DNA from: JAEZPW01 sp035629075
Lineage (GTDB): Bacteria; Acidobacteriota; Terriglobia; Terriglobales; Acidobacteriaceae
Length of the DNA: 64,000 bases
Direction: 5' to 3'
Assembly: GCA_035629075.1 (NCBI GenBank)
Contig: DASPIK010000002.1
Span: 1-64,000 of the forward strand
This document shows, piece after piece, positions 37,022 through 44,576 of the stretch. The stretch's first letter is position 1; each line of letters begins with the position of its first letter. A model generated the notes under the pieces. It did no database searches. It saw only the letters and a program-made list of their open reading frames with translations, and had not been told where the DNA came from. The position numbers and the translations under genes were made by a program.

Positions 37022-38447
37022 AGCTAGCGTCGCGATCCGCGGCCGTGCAATTGGTGAACAATCCGCGCCCGGATCTATCCTCATCATCGATGACGAAGCA
37101 GCGATCCGCGAATCGCTGCAAACGCTGCTCGAGTTTGAAGACTACGAGGTCACAGTGGCCGCGACGGCAGAGGAAGGCCTCGCGCGCTTAGCCGAGCGTC
37201 CCTTCGACTTGCTCTTGCTGGACTTCGCCTTGCCCGACAAAAACGGCCTTGATGTGCTGGCCGAAATTCGCGACCGTGATCCGCTCTTCCCCGTGATCAT
37301 GATCACCGCTTACGGCACCGTTGAGAATGCCGTCAGGGCCATTCAGGGTGGCGCCGCCAATTTCATTCAGAAGCCCTGGGATAACGAAAAGCTCCTCGCC
37401 GATGTTCGCAACACCATCGCCAGGCGGCGCGCGGAAGAAGAGAACATCCAGCTCAAACGTGCTCTCAAGCAGCGGTACAACTTCGAGAACATTGTGGGCA
37501 AGAGTGACCCGATGCTGCGCACGTTCGACCTCGTTGCGCAGGTCGGGCCGAGTCGCTCGACGGTTCTGCTGCAGGGCGAAAGCGGCACTGGTAAGGAACT
37601 CATCGCTAAAGCCATTCACATGAGTTCTCCCCGTAAGGACAGGCCATTCGTTCCTGTGAACACTGGCTCCATGCCTTCGGACCTCCTCGAATCCACCTTG
37701 TTCGGGCACGTGAAGGGCGCATTTACCAGCGCAGTCGCGTCCAAGAAGGGGTTGTTCGAAGTTGCCGACCGCGGCACGCTGTTTCTCGATGAGATAGGCA
37801 CCATGTCCATGGAGACCCAGGCAAAGATCCTGCGCGTGCTTCAGGACAAGAAGTTCATGCATCTGGGCGGAATTCAGGAAGTGCAGGTTGACGTCCGCAT
37901 TATCGCGGCCACTAACGTCGACTTGCGTCAACTAGTTCGAGAGGGTAAGTTCCGCGACGATCTCTACTACCGTCTCAATGTCATCACGATCGAACTACCG
38001 CCGCTGCGCAATCGTCGCGAAGACATTCCGCTTCTGGTCGATTTCTTCCTGAAGAAGTTCTCCCAGGAAAACGAGAAGCCCCTTCGCCAGATATCACCGG
38101 AAGCCCTTCGCGTGCTGGTTGATTACAACTGGCCGGGCAATGTGCGGGAACTCGAAAACGTCATGGAGCGCGCAGTTGTCCTGTCTGCTGGGCCGGCGAT
38201 TGGTGCGGAACTTCTGCCCGACCACGTTGTTGGGCGCGGCTCGTCATTTCAAGCGATTGATCACCGCCCCGACGCTTCGCTGTTTGAAATTATGGAAGAG
38301 TGCGAACGTCGCATCATCACTGACATGCTCGAGAAGTGCAACTGGAACCAGACCGAGGCGGCTGAGCGGTTCCGAGTGCCGCTTTCGACGCTAAACCAGA
38401 AAATCAAGCGTCTCAACGTCGAGATTAGGCGCAAGGGGCGGGACTAG
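37014..38447 (+). CDS. Sigma54-dependent response regulator, NtrC family
   Basis: A receiver domain occupies about 20-140 (LIIDDEAAIRESLQTLL; phospho-acceptor Asp in LLLLDFALPDKNG; conserved Lys in FIQKPWD). An AAA+ sigma54-interaction domain follows, with Walker A GESGTGKE, Walker B LFLDEIG and the sigma54 loop reading GAFTSA instead of the usual GAFTGA. A Fis-type helix-turn-helix ends the protein (NQTEAAERFRVPLSTLNQKIKRL). At 477 residues it is typical. It starts inside the kinase gene and is clearly its partner. Targets would be promoters of -24/-12 type; none was identified in the window. Confidence 0.93.
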   Translation: MSEASVAIRGRAIGEQSAPGSILIIDDEAAIRESLQTLLEFEDYEVTVAATAEEGLARLAERPFDLLLLDFALPDKNGLDVLAEIRDRDPLFPVIMITAYGTVENAVRAIQGGAANFIQKPWDNEKLLADVRNTIARRRAEEENIQLKRALKQRYNFENIVGKSDPMLRTFDLVAQVGPSRSTVLLQGESGTGKELIAKAIHMSSPRKDRPFVPVNTGSMPSDLLESTLFGHVKGAFTSAVASKKGLFEVADRGTLFLDEIGTMSMETQAKILRVLQDKKFMHLGGIQEVQVDVRIIAATNVDLRQLVREGKFRDDLYYRLNVITIELPPLRNRREDIPLLVDFFLKKFSQENEKPLRQISPEALRVLVDYNWPGNVRELENVMERAVVLSAGPAIGAELLPDHVVGRGSSFQAIDHRPDASLFEIMEECERRIITDMLEKCNWNQTEAAERFRVPLSTLNQKIKRLNVEIRRKGRD

Positions 38448-38474
38448 AAGACCGCCTCGCTCCGTCATAATCCG

Positions 38475-38503
38475 TTTTTCGGTACAAGTGCATCTGTTAT
38501 AGT
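38475..38503 (+). promoter_or_regulatory. Candidate promoter of mlaE-mlaF
   Basis: TATAGT at 38498-38503 matches the -10 consensus at five of six positions. The hexamer 17 bases upstream (TTTTTC) is a poor -35. It lies 36 bases before the mlaE start codon. Confidence 0.3.
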
Positions 38504-38538
38504 TCCGTCTTCCCGCGATTTCGCGGTGCGGCCGACGC

Positions 38539-39321
38539 ATGGAACTGCTATCACCATCGGAATTCGCAAAAGATCGGGTACTGGCCGTACAGGAGTATTG
38601 GCAGCTTGCCTGGCGCTCTGTCAAGAACCTGTTCAGCCAGCCACGCTATGTTGGTGACACCCTTCAGCAGGCCGACCTGATCGGGGTGGGCTCGCTCCCC
38701 ATTGTCGTCCTGACCGGATTCTTTACTGGCGCGGTGCTAGCGCTGCAGACGTCCAACACTCTCCAGCGTTTTGGATCGCTGTCGCTCACGGGACAATTGG
38801 TGTCGTTGTCGATGGTTCGCGAACTCGGTCCGGTGCTGACCGGTCTCATGGTCGCCGGTCGCAACTCGTCTGGCATGGCGAGCGAACTCGGTTCCATGAA
38901 GGTAACCGAGCAGATCGACGCGATGCGGGCTCTCGGGACCGACCCGACGAAAAAACTCGTCACCCCGCGAGTGATCGCTACCGTAGTGATGCTCTTCTTC
39001 CTCACCATCATCTCGGATTTCGTGGGACTCTTCGGTGGCTGGGTGATCTCAGCTGCTCTGCTCCGGATCGACACGGCCCAGTACTGGAGTTATGCCTGGC
39101 AGGCGCTCGCTTTTGAAGACGTCTTCATGGGGCTGAGCAAGCCTGTCCTCTTCGGCTTCGTGATCGCGAGCATAGGCTGCTATTACGGCATGTCGGCCAA
39201 GGGAGGCACGCAGGGCGTCGGCCGGGCTACCACCCAGGCTGTAGTCGCCGCTTCTGTTCTGATCCTTGCCGTCGATCTGGTGGTTACGCGTTTTCTCATG
39301 GTTCTCTTCCCGGGGCACTGA
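38539..39321 (+). CDS. mlaE: MlaE-type ABC transporter permease
   Basis: The inner-membrane permease of an Mla-like system moving phospholipids between inner and outer membranes. Of 260 residues, the conserved centre reads GAVLALQTSNTLQRFGSLSLTGQLVSLSMVRELGPVLTGLMVAGRNSSGMASELGSMKVTEQIDAMRALGTDP, the MlaE signature with the E-L-G-x-M coupling helix. About five membrane segments are present, ending AVVAASVLILAVDLVVTRFLMVLF. The ATPase gene follows after 3 bases. No MlaD (MCE) gene follows within the window, so the substrate-binding partner is encoded elsewhere. Confidence 0.93.
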   Translation: MELLSPSEFAKDRVLAVQEYWQLAWRSVKNLFSQPRYVGDTLQQADLIGVGSLPIVVLTGFFTGAVLALQTSNTLQRFGSLSLTGQLVSLSMVRELGPVLTGLMVAGRNSSGMASELGSMKVTEQIDAMRALGTDPTKKLVTPRVIATVVMLFFLTIISDFVGLFGGWVISAALLRIDTAQYWSYAWQALAFEDVFMGLSKPVLFGFVIASIGCYYGMSAKGGTQGVGRATTQAVVAASVLILAVDLVVTRFLMVLFPGH

Positions 39322-39324
39322 CGA

Positions 39325-40176
39325 ATGTCTACGCCCACAATGTCTGACCTCTCACTGGCACCCGTGCCCCAGACCCAGCACAAGGCGATTGTCTTCGAAG
39401 ACGTCCGCGTGGCGTTCGACAACAACGTCGTTCTCGATGGCCTATCGTTCGACTTGCTGCGTGGCGAAACCAAGATTCTGCTTGGCATTGCCGGCTCCGG
39501 CAAAAGCACCATTCTCAAACTCGCCTTGGGACTGATCCGGCCTGACCGGGGGCGTATTTTCGTGCTCGGACACGAGGTTTCCGCCATGCGCGAGCAGGAC
39601 CTGTTCGAGATCCGCCGTAATATCGGCATGGTCTTTCAGGAAAGCGCGCTGTTCGACTCGCTCACTGTTCGCGAGAATGTCGCGTATCGTCTGCATGAAG
39701 AAGCCGATCTTCCCGAGGACGAAATCGAACGGCGCGTCGTCCAGGCGCTCCGGTTTGTAGAACTGGAGCACACGCTGGACATGTTTCCGTCAGAGCTGTC
39801 CGGAGGAATGCGTCGTCGTGTTGCGATCGCCCGCGCCATCGTTAGCCAACCGGACGTTCTTCTCTACGATTCGCCGACCGGCGGTCTCGACCCGCTGACA
39901 TCTACGAAGATTATCGAGCTAATTCTTAAAGGCCGTGACCAGTACCACACCAGCGCTCTGATGGTCACCCACCGGCTGCCAGACGCTTTTCTCATGGCGA
40001 CCAACTACTACGATGTGGACGCAAAAGAAATGAGGCCCATGGTCGGAACCGCCAAGACGAACATCCAGACTTCCGTGCTGATCTTGCGTGACGGCAGGGC
40101 GATCTTTGACGGGACTGCCATGGAACTTTCTTCCGCCGCAGAACGCGACCCATACATTCGCGAGTACATCCGCTAG
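39325..40176 (+). CDS. mlaF: MlaF-type ABC ATPase lacking the usual catalytic glutamate
   Basis: The ATPase partner of MlaE. The 283 residues contain Walker A GIAGSGKST, Q-loop VFQESALFDSLTVREN, signature LSGGMRRRVAIARA, D-loop GGLDP and switch histidine TH in LMVTHRLPDAF. The Walker B region reads VLLYDSPTGGLDP: Ser183 stands where nearly all ABC ATPases have the catalytic Glu (DEPT). All other motifs are intact, so the gene is not decayed. ATP turnover could be slowed, or the role could be taken by another residue. It is translated directly after mlaE. Confidence 0.92.
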   Translation: MSTPTMSDLSLAPVPQTQHKAIVFEDVRVAFDNNVVLDGLSFDLLRGETKILLGIAGSGKSTILKLALGLIRPDRGRIFVLGHEVSAMREQDLFEIRRNIGMVFQESALFDSLTVRENVAYRLHEEADLPEDEIERRVVQALRFVELEHTLDMFPSELSGGMRRRVAIARAIVSQPDVLLYDSPTGGLDPLTSTKIIELILKGRDQYHTSALMVTHRLPDAFLMATNYYDVDAKEMRPMVGTAKTNIQTSVLILRDGRAIFDGTAMELSSAAERDPYIREYIR

Positions 40177-40213
40177 TAGGTCCCCACTGACTTATATCTA
40201 GAAACGCTACTCG

Positions 40214-42052
40214 TTAGTCCCCTGTCGCTTGAGCGCAGACCAGCTCGGGTTCCTGAAGTTCGATATCAGCACGACCGCTTATGTAGACGATGGCGGGGTA
40301 ATTCTGCGGACGTCGATCGGCAACGACGGTCAACATTCCATCTTCCAGATGAAACACGAGATCGCAGTGATCGAGTGTGCTTGTCCGGTGTGCGACCACA
40401 AACGTCGTACGGCCTGCCATGAGTGCTTCGGTTGCAGCGACGACCTCGGCTTCTGTCTGACTATCGAGCGCACTCGTGGGTTCGTCCATAATCAGCACTG
40501 GAGCATTCTTCAGGAAGGCGCGGGCGAGTGAAATCCTTTGCCGCTCTCCACCGGACAGCGTGGCGCCTCGTTGTCCCACCTTTGTGTCGTAACCATCGGG
40601 CAGTTGCATGATGAAGTCGTGCGCTTCGGCGGCTTTGGCCGCTGCCACGATTTCGTTCATGCGCGCCTCTGGCCTTGCATACGCAATGTTCTCCGCAATA
40701 GTCGTGGAGAACAAAACAGGTTCTTGCAGCACAATTGAGAACTGGTCGCGAAGTGAGGCGATTTTCAGATCGCGAAGATCTGTTCCGTCAAGCAGGACTG
40801 CACCTTCTGCCGGGTCGTACAGGCGCGTGAGGAGCGTCAGGATGGTGGATTTACCCGCGCCGCTCGCGCCGGTAATACCGACATGCGTTCCCGGCGCAAC
40901 TCGGAACGAGACGCGGTCCAGCACAGCTTTTTCGGGTTCGTAGCTGAAAGTTACATTCCGGAATTCGATGCCGCCCTTAACGTTTCGCGCGTCATGAGCG
41001 CCTGGTCTCTCAGCCACTTCCGGTGCCTCGTCCAGCAACGCGAACGCGCGTCCCAAACTCACTATGGCGGATTGGGACTCGACCAGTTTGCTACTCATGG
41101 TGCTTAGTGGTTCGTACAGCTTTGCTACGTACGACATGAGCAGCAGCAACGACCCGACCGTCAGCGTGCCGGCATAAACGTGTTTCGCGCCGAGAAACAA
41201 AGCCGCTGCACTCGCAGAAGCGACAACAAGGCCGACCATGACGTAAAAGCTTGCCTGCAACAGACTAAGCTGGATCTGGCCTCCCATGTATGTACTCGAC
41301 TGGGTAAGGAATCGTGCGTGTTCTCGCTGTTCCTGTCCGAAAGCCTTAACCACACGGACGGAACTGAGTACTTCCTGGATGACTCCCATGGCCAAACTGT
41401 CGCGTTCGCGAACTCCAGTCCACTGATCACGCAGCTTCCTGCTGTATTCCCGGCTCAAGATAAACAGAACCGGCGCAACAGCAACTGCAAGAACTGCAAT
41501 CTGCCAATCCAGACGGACGGTAACGTAGATCATGCCGGCTAGCATTACGACTGCGTTGGTAAGCGGCAGAAAACCATTCATCACGAGGTCGCGGATAGCA
41601 GGAGCATCGAACTGAATTCGGTAAGCCGGGTCGCTGGCGCCCTTGCAGTCGTGATACGACAGCGAGAGTCGTTGAGCGTGTCCGAACAGCCTGGAACGGA
41701 ATGAAAGCACCAGCCGCTCACCCGTGTACGTTCGGATCAGCCAATTACAGAAGCCCACCGCATGTTGAATCACATACACGAGCAACAGCAGCACCGTAGC
41801 GAATACCAGCGGAGTCAGGTTCCACTTCATCCAGGCAGAGGGCAGGAAATACTCAGCAACTCGCGCCGCTGATTTGTCTCCTGTCAGGCTATCGACCGCC
41901 AGTTTCAACGGGACAGGCAACAGCAGCGCAATAGGTACGGTCAGCAGGTCCAGCAACAGTATGCAGGCCAGCAGCCCGTAATACGGACGAACTTGGCGTG
42001 CAAATCGGCGTACTACGATATACGCGTTGGCGGGTGTTTCGTGGCTGGACAT
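40214..42052 (-). CDS. ABC exporter (fused membrane and ATPase domains)
   Basis: A half-transporter of the ABCB/MsbA type, 612 residues, working as a dimer in the inner membrane; the substrate is unknown. Six membrane helices lie in about 20-320, with the coupling segment DLVMNGFLPLTNAVVMLAGMIYVTVRLDWQIAVL. The ATPase domain has Walker A GASGAGKST, Q-loop LQEPVLFSTTIAENIAYARPEA, signature LSGGERQRISLARAFL, Walker B VLIMDEPTSALD and H-loop VAHRTSTL, all intact. It stands alone, converging on mlaF. Lipid, peptide or drug export are all compatible. Confidence 0.9.
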   Translation of the reverse strand: MSSHETPANAYIVVRRFARQVRPYYGLLACILLLDLLTVPIALLLPVPLKLAVDSLTGDKSAARVAEYFLPSAWMKWNLTPLVFATVLLLLVYVIQHAVGFCNWLIRTYTGERLVLSFRSRLFGHAQRLSLSYHDCKGASDPAYRIQFDAPAIRDLVMNGFLPLTNAVVMLAGMIYVTVRLDWQIAVLAVAVAPVLFILSREYSRKLRDQWTGVRERDSLAMGVIQEVLSSVRVVKAFGQEQREHARFLTQSSTYMGGQIQLSLLQASFYVMVGLVVASASAAALFLGAKHVYAGTLTVGSLLLLMSYVAKLYEPLSTMSSKLVESQSAIVSLGRAFALLDEAPEVAERPGAHDARNVKGGIEFRNVTFSYEPEKAVLDRVSFRVAPGTHVGITGASGAGKSTILTLLTRLYDPAEGAVLLDGTDLRDLKIASLRDQFSIVLQEPVLFSTTIAENIAYARPEARMNEIVAAAKAAEAHDFIMQLPDGYDTKVGQRGATLSGGERQRISLARAFLKNAPVLIMDEPTSALDSQTEAEVVAATEALMAGRTTFVVAHRTSTLDHCDLVFHLEDGMLTVVADRRPQNYPAIVYISGRADIELQEPELVCAQATGD

Positions 42053-42240
42053 AGCGCGTGAATGGCTGTTGATAGCATCACACGCCGGGGAGTCCTGCAG
42101 CGTAAGGGCGTCGCCTTAGGAACATCGTAGAAATGAACTGAGCGGGGACCTGAGCCATGCAAGGGCAACTCAGTACAAACGAACAACTTACATTAACGCC
42201 TGGGTGAGACGGCCACGAACATGGCTGCTAGGGAGAGTCC

Positions 42241-42645
42241 TCATTGCAGCGTGTAGAGGTAGGCCGCGATGTCCTTTGCGTCCTGCTCAGTGACTCCCAT
42301 GTTAGGCATGGCTGTACGCGGGTCCATCTGCTGAGGCGTACGGATCCAGTTCACGACGTTCGTGACATTGTTGGGGAACTTTCCCGCTACATATACACGG
42401 AGAGCGAAGTCTGTAAGCGGAGGGCCAACCTTCCCTTGTGCCCCCCGGACGCCCGGTACCGTATGACACGAGGAACAGCCATACTTCACAATCAAAGCGC
42501 GACCGTTGTCGGCATTTCCCCCGGTCATCTGCTGCGCCCGCTTTTTCGCCAGGTTCGGCTCAACGAACCCTGTCAATTGGGGAATCTCGCACCCCGTTGC
42601 TGTGAGCAGCAAGACGATTGCGAGAGCGGCAGCTATAGCTTTCAT
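42241..42645 (-). CDS. Small c-type cytochrome lipoprotein
   Basis: A periplasmic electron carrier with one haem: CSSCH near residue 55 and axial methionine probably in AMPNMGVTEQD. ATG 42645 opens a lipoprotein signal (MKAIAAALAIVLLLTATGC), so it is probably membrane-tethered. The mature part is about 115 residues, the class I cytochrome c size, ending DAKDIAAYLYTLQ. It is the last gene of the respiratory operon, one base after ctaG, and probably donates electrons to, or acts with, the caa3 oxidase. Confidence 0.88.
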   Translation of the reverse strand: MKAIAAALAIVLLLTATGCEIPQLTGFVEPNLAKKRAQQMTGGNADNGRALIVKYGCSSCHTVPGVRGAQGKVGPPLTDFALRVYVAGKFPNNVTNVVNWIRTPQQMDPRTAMPNMGVTEQDAKDIAAYLYTLQ

Positions 42646-42646
42646 G

Positions 42647-43565
42647 TCATCGCGCCTTCGAAGCAGAGCTTTCTGTGTAGCGGACGCGCCGCTCGGCCTC
42701 GCCCAGCCACGCCGCAAATAGAGCCAGCGCCACAAGCATCATGATCACTCCAGAGGGAACCCACATGATGACGCCCGCAAGTTGCTGGTCATCGAGTGCG
42801 TTTACGTTCCAGGCTGCTGAACGCGCTTCGTACGCCGGATACCAGAGACGCGAACCGAGCGTGAGGAGCGCCCCTAGAAGTCCGCTGTGCACTCCGGTAA
42901 CGAACACGAAAAGCACGGCGACACCATATCCCATGCGCCCATAACGGCCATGGATCAGCACCCACCAGAACAGGCATGCTGTCAGCAGGAATGAAGCATG
43001 CTGCACGCCGTGAATCCACTCATTCGTCAAAGCTGCCTGAAACAGGACGGGATTGTGCCATGTCCACAGCACAACCATGTGAATCAAGAACACGGCCAAA
43101 GGCCCCGCAATGGACCGCCAGAAGACCCTGAATGCACGCGCCTTTGACACAGCGCCCATTCGTTCACGCCAGCGACGAGGCATAGCCCAGAGGATCGCAA
43201 TCAGAGGGCGCCATAACCAGCAGCGGTGCCGCGACCAGCATAAGCAACTCATGCTGAGTCATGTGAGCGGAGAAAAGAATGTCGCTGAGGAAGTCCAGCG
43301 GCGAGAGCAAGGCGAGCACGAGCGTAAGTACGCCAGCACCGAAGCACCCTGCCTCCCAGAGTCGAATCGATCTCCTCGATGCAGCATTGTGCCACGACGT
43401 AATCAACCCGCGAACGTACAACAACGCCATCAACAGCAATGATGGGATCACGATTGGCTCGAACGTCCATTTCGTCCAAAGTTCGCTCAACGAGTGCGCA
43501 CGATGCTGCTGAGCCGTCAGTGGCACAGCGGTGAGGAGGACGGTGATGACGCACAACCAGTTCAT
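42647..43565 (-). pseudogene. ctaG: caa3-type oxidase assembly factor CtaG, frameshifted
   Basis: CtaG is a multi-pass membrane protein for copper-centre assembly of caa3 oxidases. The 5' frame (from 43565) carries a signal/first helix and SDILFSAHMTQHELLMLVAAPLLVMA, then runs to a TGA at 43164. The 3' frame carries RPLIAILWAMPRRWRERMG and the remaining helices (VFLIHMVVLWTWHNPVLFQAAL, HASFLLTACLFWWVLI) to the stop at 42647. The junction at 43205-43214 reads ATGGCGCCCTCTG; restoring a GC (ATG GCG CGC CCT CTG) gives the expected MARPLIA. A 2-base contraction of a GCGC repeat, a sequencing error or phase variation would each explain it. Confidence 0.78.
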
Positions 43566-43566
43566 A

Positions 43567-43965
43567 TCACGTGTAGTCGCAAGGGTTCACGATGTACCGC
43601 GGAATAGCCATCGCGATGATCACCAGCCCGGATAACAAGCTCATCATTATCGCCACGTACGCCATAAAGCGGCTGCGATCAAAGACGCTGTCTCCTTCAA
43701 GATCGCTCCGCTTCGGCAGCATCAAAAGTGCCTTCCAACCTGCCCAGATCGAAACGGCTGTGAGCCCCAGTGCAACTGGGGTCACGATATAAAGCACCCA
43801 CTGCCGATGTGCATCACAGGAATAACGAACCAGCGAGTAGCTGAGTTGAAGGTCCGACAGAAACGCCACCGGTCCCAGCAAGAAACCAATCCAGAGGAGC
43901 AGCAGGCCGCGGCCGGTACGCGAATGCTCATCTTCTTTACGGAACGTGTTAACGTCAGCCGCCAA
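43567..43965 (-). CDS. Small four-helix membrane protein of the caa3 cluster
   Basis: The family is not recognised. Start TTG 43965 is chosen because AGGAGA lies just upstream and it follows the coxC stop by 8 bases; the frame is open further 5' inside coxC. The 132 residues have four membrane helices (LLLLWIGFLLGPVAFLSDL, WVLYIVTPVALGLTAVSIWAGW, FMAYVAIMMSLLSGLVIIAMAI), with conserved-looking CDAH and the C-terminal IVNPCDYT. Its place between subunit III and ctaG suggests an accessory or subunit IV-like role, which is inference only. Confidence 0.7.
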   Translation of the reverse strand: MAADVNTFRKEDEHSRTGRGLLLLWIGFLLGPVAFLSDLQLSYSLVRYSCDAHRQWVLYIVTPVALGLTAVSIWAGWKALLMLPKRSDLEGDSVFDRSRFMAYVAIMMSLLSGLVIIAMAIPRYIVNPCDYT

Positions 43966-43973
43966 AGTTCTCC

Positions 43974-44576
43974 TCACATCCACATCGGAGCCAGGTAGAT
44001 CGTGATGTAAACGGGGATCCACACCACTACGACGAACCACCAGTACATCGCATTGTCGCTGGCATCCATGAATCTCTTTTTCTCAAGGGGTCCAAAAAAG
44101 AAGACCAATGCAATGAGAATCGTATCCGCCAGGTCCGTCAGTAAGTGCGCCGTATGAAAGCCCAAGATCGCCCACACGATCGACCCATAGGCGTTCGCAT
44201 CGTACCGAACATTCAACGACCGAAACTCGAGTGTGCGAACGCCTAACATGATCAAACCTAGTACGCTCACAATCGCGAGACCGATCAGGGTTCCACGTGA
44301 ATCAATCTGTTCCGCACGCTTCCTGTACCACTGATTCGGTACAGCACTGATGAGAAGTAGCGCGAGATTGATCGTGCCCCACACCAAGTACGGCGGCAGC
44401 ACGCCTGGTGGCCACTCCTGTGATCGTCCACGTAGGTAGTAATAGGTGACCAGCAGCAGAACGAAGATCATGCCTTCCGTCACGATCAGACCAAATGTTC
44501 CCCAGAAAGGCGTGCTGCGGCTACCAAACGCAAGCTCGGGTACTTGCGAGACGTCGACCGACTGCCGCGCTCTCAT
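43974..44576 (-). CDS. coxC: Cytochrome c oxidase subunit III
   Basis: A membrane subunit of the caa3 haem-copper oxidase. The 200 residues show five helices: FGLIVTEGMIFVLLLVTYYYL, VWGTINLALLLISAV, LIGLAIVSVLGLIMLGVRTLEF, FHTAHLLTDLADTILIALVFFF and YWWFVVVVWIPVYITIYLAP. ATG 44576 has AAGGAG eight bases upstream and overlaps the coxA stop as ATGA; a GTG at 44585 has no proper spacing. The FHTAHLL segment matches the HxxH element of the family. Confidence 0.92.
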   Translation of the reverse strand: MRARQSVDVSQVPELAFGSRSTPFWGTFGLIVTEGMIFVLLLVTYYYLRGRSQEWPPGVLPPYLVWGTINLALLLISAVPNQWYRKRAEQIDSRGTLIGLAIVSVLGLIMLGVRTLEFRSLNVRYDANAYGSIVWAILGFHTAHLLTDLADTILIALVFFFGPLEKKRFMDASDNAMYWWFVVVVWIPVYITIYLAPMWM

